Source: DASRHK01 sp963776465 (GTDB lineage Bacteria; Pseudomonadota; Gammaproteobacteria; Nevskiales; Nevskiaceae). From it: a stretch of DNA of 64,000 nt. The notes beneath the pieces were generated by a model that did no database searches, was not told the DNA's origin, and worked only from the letters and a program-made list of their open reading frames with translations. Location of the stretch: positions 558,001 through 622,000 of the forward strand of contig CAVZMV010000001.1 in NCBI GenBank assembly GCA_963776465.1, written 5' to 3'. Below are positions 61,254 through 64,000 of this stretch, in pieces; position 1 is the first letter of the stretch, and every line of letters begins with the position of its first letter. The position numbers were made by a program, and so were the translations under genes.

Positions 61254-62353
61254 TGCTGGTCACCCTCCTTGGTCGCGATCGCGTCGCGCAACGGCAGCCG
61301 ACCGATCGCCTTCTCCGACAGTGAGCCGAAGTACAGCCACGGCCCGGCTTCCCGCACGCTGGTAACCGGCGAGAAGGCGTCGTCGGCCGCGTACTGCAGG
61401 TTGGCGATGACCTTGCCCTGCAGGTCCAGCCCGATGGCGATGCTGTGGTGCTTGGGCTTGGGCTGCAGCGCCGCCGGCAGGCGCGAGACGACCTTGCGCA
61501 TGAACACGTCGCCGGCGAGCTTGTCGAGCAGCGGGTCGCGCGGCGCCGCGCACGCCAGCCAGAAGCGGCCATTCGCGCTGTAGCTGATGTTGTCGGGGAA
61601 GCACGGCAGGTTGTCGATGAACACGTCCGCGGTGCCGACCTGGTGACCCTTGAGCCAGTAGCGCATCACCCGGTACTCGGAGGTCTCGTTGACCAGCACG
61701 TACGCGTCATCGGGCCCGACGGCGACGCCATTGGCGAAGTGCAGGCCCGGCATCAGGACGATCGTCTCTTTGGTGGCAATGTTGTAGCGCAGCAGCCGCC
61801 CATTGGCGCCGTGCTCCAGGAGATCCTCCATGTGATGGCCGAAGCCGAACTTGGAGGACGCGTCGCTGAAGTAGACGTTCTCGCCGGTGCTGTCCACGGC
61901 GACGTCGTCGGTGAAGCCGAATTTCAGGCCGTCGGCCGAGTCGGTCAGCACCAGCGGCTGCGCGCCTTCCTTGATGAGCAGCAGACCCTTGCGCGCGTCG
62001 GCAGCGACGATGCCGCCACCGGGGACCAGCGCCAGGCCCAACGGCCGGCCACCGGTATCGGCGACCAGCGTGTAGCCGGTCCCGTCAGGCAGGAAGCGCG
62101 CGACGCGACCGTCCAGATAGCCGGTGTAGATCGCGCCGGCGCTGTCGATCGCGAGGCCTTCGGGGCCGACCGCTCCAATGTCCGCGATGCGCTGCAGGCC
62201 CTTGAGCTTGTCGTTCAAGGCGAAGGCGCCCTCGGTCGACGACGGCGCGGGCTTGGGCGACCACGCGACCGGGTCCACCGGCGTGGGCGCCAGCAGCAGA
62301 TAGCCCGCGATCAAGGCGAGCACAACGACGACGACGAGCAGGATTCTTTTCAT
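61250..62353 (-). CDS. Membrane-anchored SMP-30/strictosidine-synthase-like beta-propeller protein
   Basis: This 367-residue protein has an N-terminal anchor helix (RILLVVVVVLALIAGYLLLA), then six-bladed-propeller repeats: GPEGLAIDSAGAIYTGYLDG, GRPLGLALVPGGGIVAADA, GFTDDVAVDSTGENVYFSDA and LHFANGVAVGPDDAYVLVNE. This is the pattern of strictosidine-synthase-like/APMAP arylesterase proteins. ATG 62353 is 7 nt after GGAG; the in-frame TTG further up is unlikely. It heads the five-gene operon ending in wax ester synthase. A lactonase or esterase role in the periplasm is inferred. Confidence 0.88.
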   Translation of the reverse strand: MKRILLVVVVVLALIAGYLLLAPTPVDPVAWSPKPAPSSTEGAFALNDKLKGLQRIADIGAVGPEGLAIDSAGAIYTGYLDGRVARFLPDGTGYTLVADTGGRPLGLALVPGGGIVAADARKGLLLIKEGAQPLVLTDSADGLKFGFTDDVAVDSTGENVYFSDASSKFGFGHHMEDLLEHGANGRLLRYNIATKETIVLMPGLHFANGVAVGPDDAYVLVNETSEYRVMRYWLKGHQVGTADVFIDNLPCFPDNISYSANGRFWLACAAPRDPLLDKLAGDVFMRKVVSRLPAALQPKPKHHSIAIGLDLQGKVIANLQYAADDAFSPVTSVREAGPWLYFGSLSEKAIGRLPLRDAIATKEGDQQ

Positions 62354-62483
62354 TGTCGGCTCCAACCCCCGTTGAAGCCTGAGCCTAGCAAATCCACGGG
62401 GGGCGTTGAGCTAATATTCGCCTTCCACGATCCGGCCATTCCAAAGATCGGCAGCGCGGCAAACCAGGGGGAGATCACCAAGC

Positions 62484-64000
62484 GTGCAGAAGAATCCGCT
62501 CGAAATGCTGTTCCAGTGGGAACAGACCAAGCCCGACACCCGCTACCTGATCCAGCCGGTCGACGGCCAGGCCAGGACCTACACGTTCGCGCAGGCGGCC
62601 GACCAAGTGCGGCGCATGGCCAGCGCGCTCAAGGCGATGAACTTCGAGCCCGGCGCGCGCATCGCCATCTCGGGCCGCAATACCGCGCACTGGTTCTTCG
62701 CGGACCTCGCCTGCAGCATGGCCGGCTACGTCGCCGTCGGCCTGTACCCCAAGCAGGCCGAGTCGGCCACGCGTTACATCCTCGAGCACAGCGAGGCACG
62801 GCTGCTGTTCATCGGGCCGATGCCCGACGTCGACGATTTCATGCGCGCGATCCCCAAGGGCGTGAAGACCGTCTCCTTCCCCTATCCCGACGTGCCCAAG
62901 TGCGACTACGACTGGGACGAGCTGATCTCCAAGCACCAGCCGTTGCGCGAGTACAAAGCGCCGTCGCTCGACACGCTGCTGACGCTGATCTACACCTCGG
63001 GCACGACCGGCAATCCCAAAGGCGTGATGATCACCTACGGCAACATGGTGTTCGCCGCGCAGGGGCTGCTGAAGTACCTGCCGCCGGTCGGTCAGGAAGT
63101 GCTGTTCTCCTACCTGCCGCTCGCGCACGCGTTCGAGCGCGGCGCGGTGGAGCTCGGCAGCCTCTACTTCGGCGCCGAGGTGCACTTCCTCGAGAACATC
63201 GAGAAGCTCGCCCAGGAATTGCCCAAGGTCGCGCCGACGCGCTTCTTCGGCGTGCCCTTGGTCTACGGCCGCATTCAGGCCGGCGTGCTCAAGAAGCTGC
63301 CGCAGGAGAAGCTCGACCGGCTGATGGGCATCCCGATCGTGCGCGGCTTCATCCGTCGCAAGATCTTGAAGGGCATTGGCCTGCACCGCACGCGCTGGTG
63401 CTTCTCCGGCGCCGCGCCGCTGCCGATCCCGCTGCTGGACTGGTTCAAGAAGACGCTGGGCTTCGACATCCTGCAGGGCTACGGCATGACCGAGAACTCG
63501 ATCTATGCCAGCGCCAACCTGCCCGGCCAGAACAAGATCGGCTCGGTCGGCAAGAACTTCCCGGACTCGGGCTTCAAGCTCGCCGACGACGGCGAGATCC
63601 TCTACAAGAGCGGCGCGGTCATGGCCGGCTATTACCGCGAGCCGGAGAAGACCAAGGAGACGTTCACCGCCGACGGCTACCTGCGCACCGGCGACAAGGG
63701 CCGCGTCGACGAGGAGGGTTACCTCTACATCACCGGCCGCGTGAAGGACATCTTCAAGACGCTCAAGGGCAAGTACGTGGCGCCTGCGCCGATCGAGGGC
63801 GCGATGGCGCGCAACACCGACATCGATCAGCTGTGCTTCGTCGGCTCGGGCCTGAAGCAGCCGATTATGGTCGTCACGCTGACGTCGGACGCGCGCAAGA
63901 AGCCGCGCGAGGAAGTCGGCAAGGCGCTGGTCGCAGACATGGAGCTGGTCAACGGCAAGCTGGAGAACCACGAGGAGATCGCCAAGATCCTGGTGGTTCC
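62484..64000 (+). CDS. Long-chain acyl-CoA synthetase (AMP-forming), truncated by the window edge
   Basis: About 505 residues are visible. Start is GTG 62484 behind GGGGGAG. AMP-binding motifs: IYTSGTTGNPKGVMITYGNM (P-loop), GYGMTENSIYASANLPG, and YLRTGDKGRVDEEGYLYITG. The FSYLPLAHAFERG segment is typical of long-chain (FadD15-like, Faa-like) enzymes. It activates fatty acids to acyl-CoA, feeding both beta-oxidation and wax ester synthesis seen nearby. Divergent from the five-gene operon across 130 bp. Confidence 0.94.
   Translation, partial: MQKNPLEMLFQWEQTKPDTRYLIQPVDGQARTYTFAQAADQVRRMASALKAMNFEPGARIAISGRNTAHWFFADLACSMAGYVAVGLYPKQAESATRYILEHSEARLLFIGPMPDVDDFMRAIPKGVKTVSFPYPDVPKCDYDWDELISKHQPLREYKAPSLDTLLTLIYTSGTTGNPKGVMITYGNMVFAAQGLLKYLPPVGQEVLFSYLPLAHAFERGAVELGSLYFGAEVHFLENIEKLAQELPKVAPTRFFGVPLVYGRIQAGVLKKLPQEKLDRLMGIPIVRGFIRRKILKGIGLHRTRWCFSGAAPLPIPLLDWFKKTLGFDILQGYGMTENSIYASANLPGQNKIGSVGKNFPDSGFKLADDGEILYKSGAVMAGYYREPEKTKETFTADGYLRTGDKGRVDEEGYLYITGRVKDIFKTLKGKYVAPAPIEGAMARNTDIDQLCFVGSGLKQPIMVVTLTSDARKKPREEVGKALVADMELVNGKLENHEEIAKILVV

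Overview
The window is about 64 kb of GC-rich bacterial chromosome, densely coding, with mostly housekeeping and lipid-metabolism genes. The order aroQ-accB-accC-prmA-fis-purH, the glnE/ilvE/waaF/hld lipopolysaccharide-core cluster and the two-subunit style fatty-acid oxidation genes point to a Gammaproteobacterium. Wax-ester synthase, several acyl-CoA dehydrogenases and secreted proteases with C-terminal membrane anchors fit a relative of the Nevskiales/Xanthomonadales, but that placement is inference. No tRNA, rRNA, CRISPR array, prophage or complete insertion sequence was seen.

Layout. 1-19 kb: a ceramidase-like lipoprotein (cut by the window edge), a single-domain response regulator, a very large subtilisin-like protein with VCBS/FG-GAP repeats, an Mpo1-like membrane protein, a LuxR regulator, an acyltransferase-3, rhodanese, TolC, two tandem trypsin-fold endopeptidases, a POT peptide transporter and an S9 peptidase. 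This region looks like a secreted proteolysis and peptide-uptake neighbourhood. 19-21 kb: EamA exporter plus HxlR regulator, divergent from an AhpD-like gene across a perfect 17-bp-arm palindrome. 21-28 kb: glnE-hldD-waaF-ilvE-hldE (nitrogen control, LPS inner-core heptose, branched-chain amino acids). 28-31.5 kb: cyclase fused to a degenerate hydrolase, SDR and hydrolase, translationally coupled. 31.5-36 kb: putA, cutA, a stand-alone DsbD-alpha domain and a TlpA-like thioredoxin. 36-41.5 kb: aroQ, accBC, prmA, fis, purH. 41.5-47.3 kb: ECF sigma/anti-sigma/DUF4097 set, double GST-N protein, second acyltransferase-3, LysE exporter, EF-hand lipoprotein and TetR. 47.4-54.3 kb: fatty-acid beta-oxidation operon. 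54.4-57.9 kb: lipoprotein, AMACR-like CoA-transferase-family protein, sulfatase. 57.8-62.4 kb: a five-gene minus-strand operon (strictosidine-synthase-like, small basic protein, Ycf46-like AAA, encapsulated-ferritin-like protein, wax ester synthase). 62.5 kb to the end: long-chain acyl-CoA synthetase, cut by the window edge.

The most unusual feature is a family of six dispersed 80-107-nt palindromes (about 9.04, 21.02, 31.43, 38.40, 41.47 and 54.33 kb). They share an asymmetric core (CGCCGTAAATACGTCC or the variant CGCCTTAAAAGCTCC) and an inner hairpin with a GTCC/TCCC loop. The outer arms differ from locus to locus but stay self-complementary. They sit at 3' ends of genes, mostly between convergent genes. 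A second, REP-like family (GTAG head, 7-bp stem, CAT loop) supplies the TAG stop codon of three genes.

Five genes carry single-base frame disruptions (subtilisin-like, rhodanese, S9 peptidase, FadE, ferritin-like). Four of these are apparent one-base insertions inside a GGTACT hexamer and one is a deletion in a G run. Sequencing or base-calling error is the leading explanation, but the shared motif is itself worth checking. All functional calls rest on reading motifs by eye; no database search was possible.
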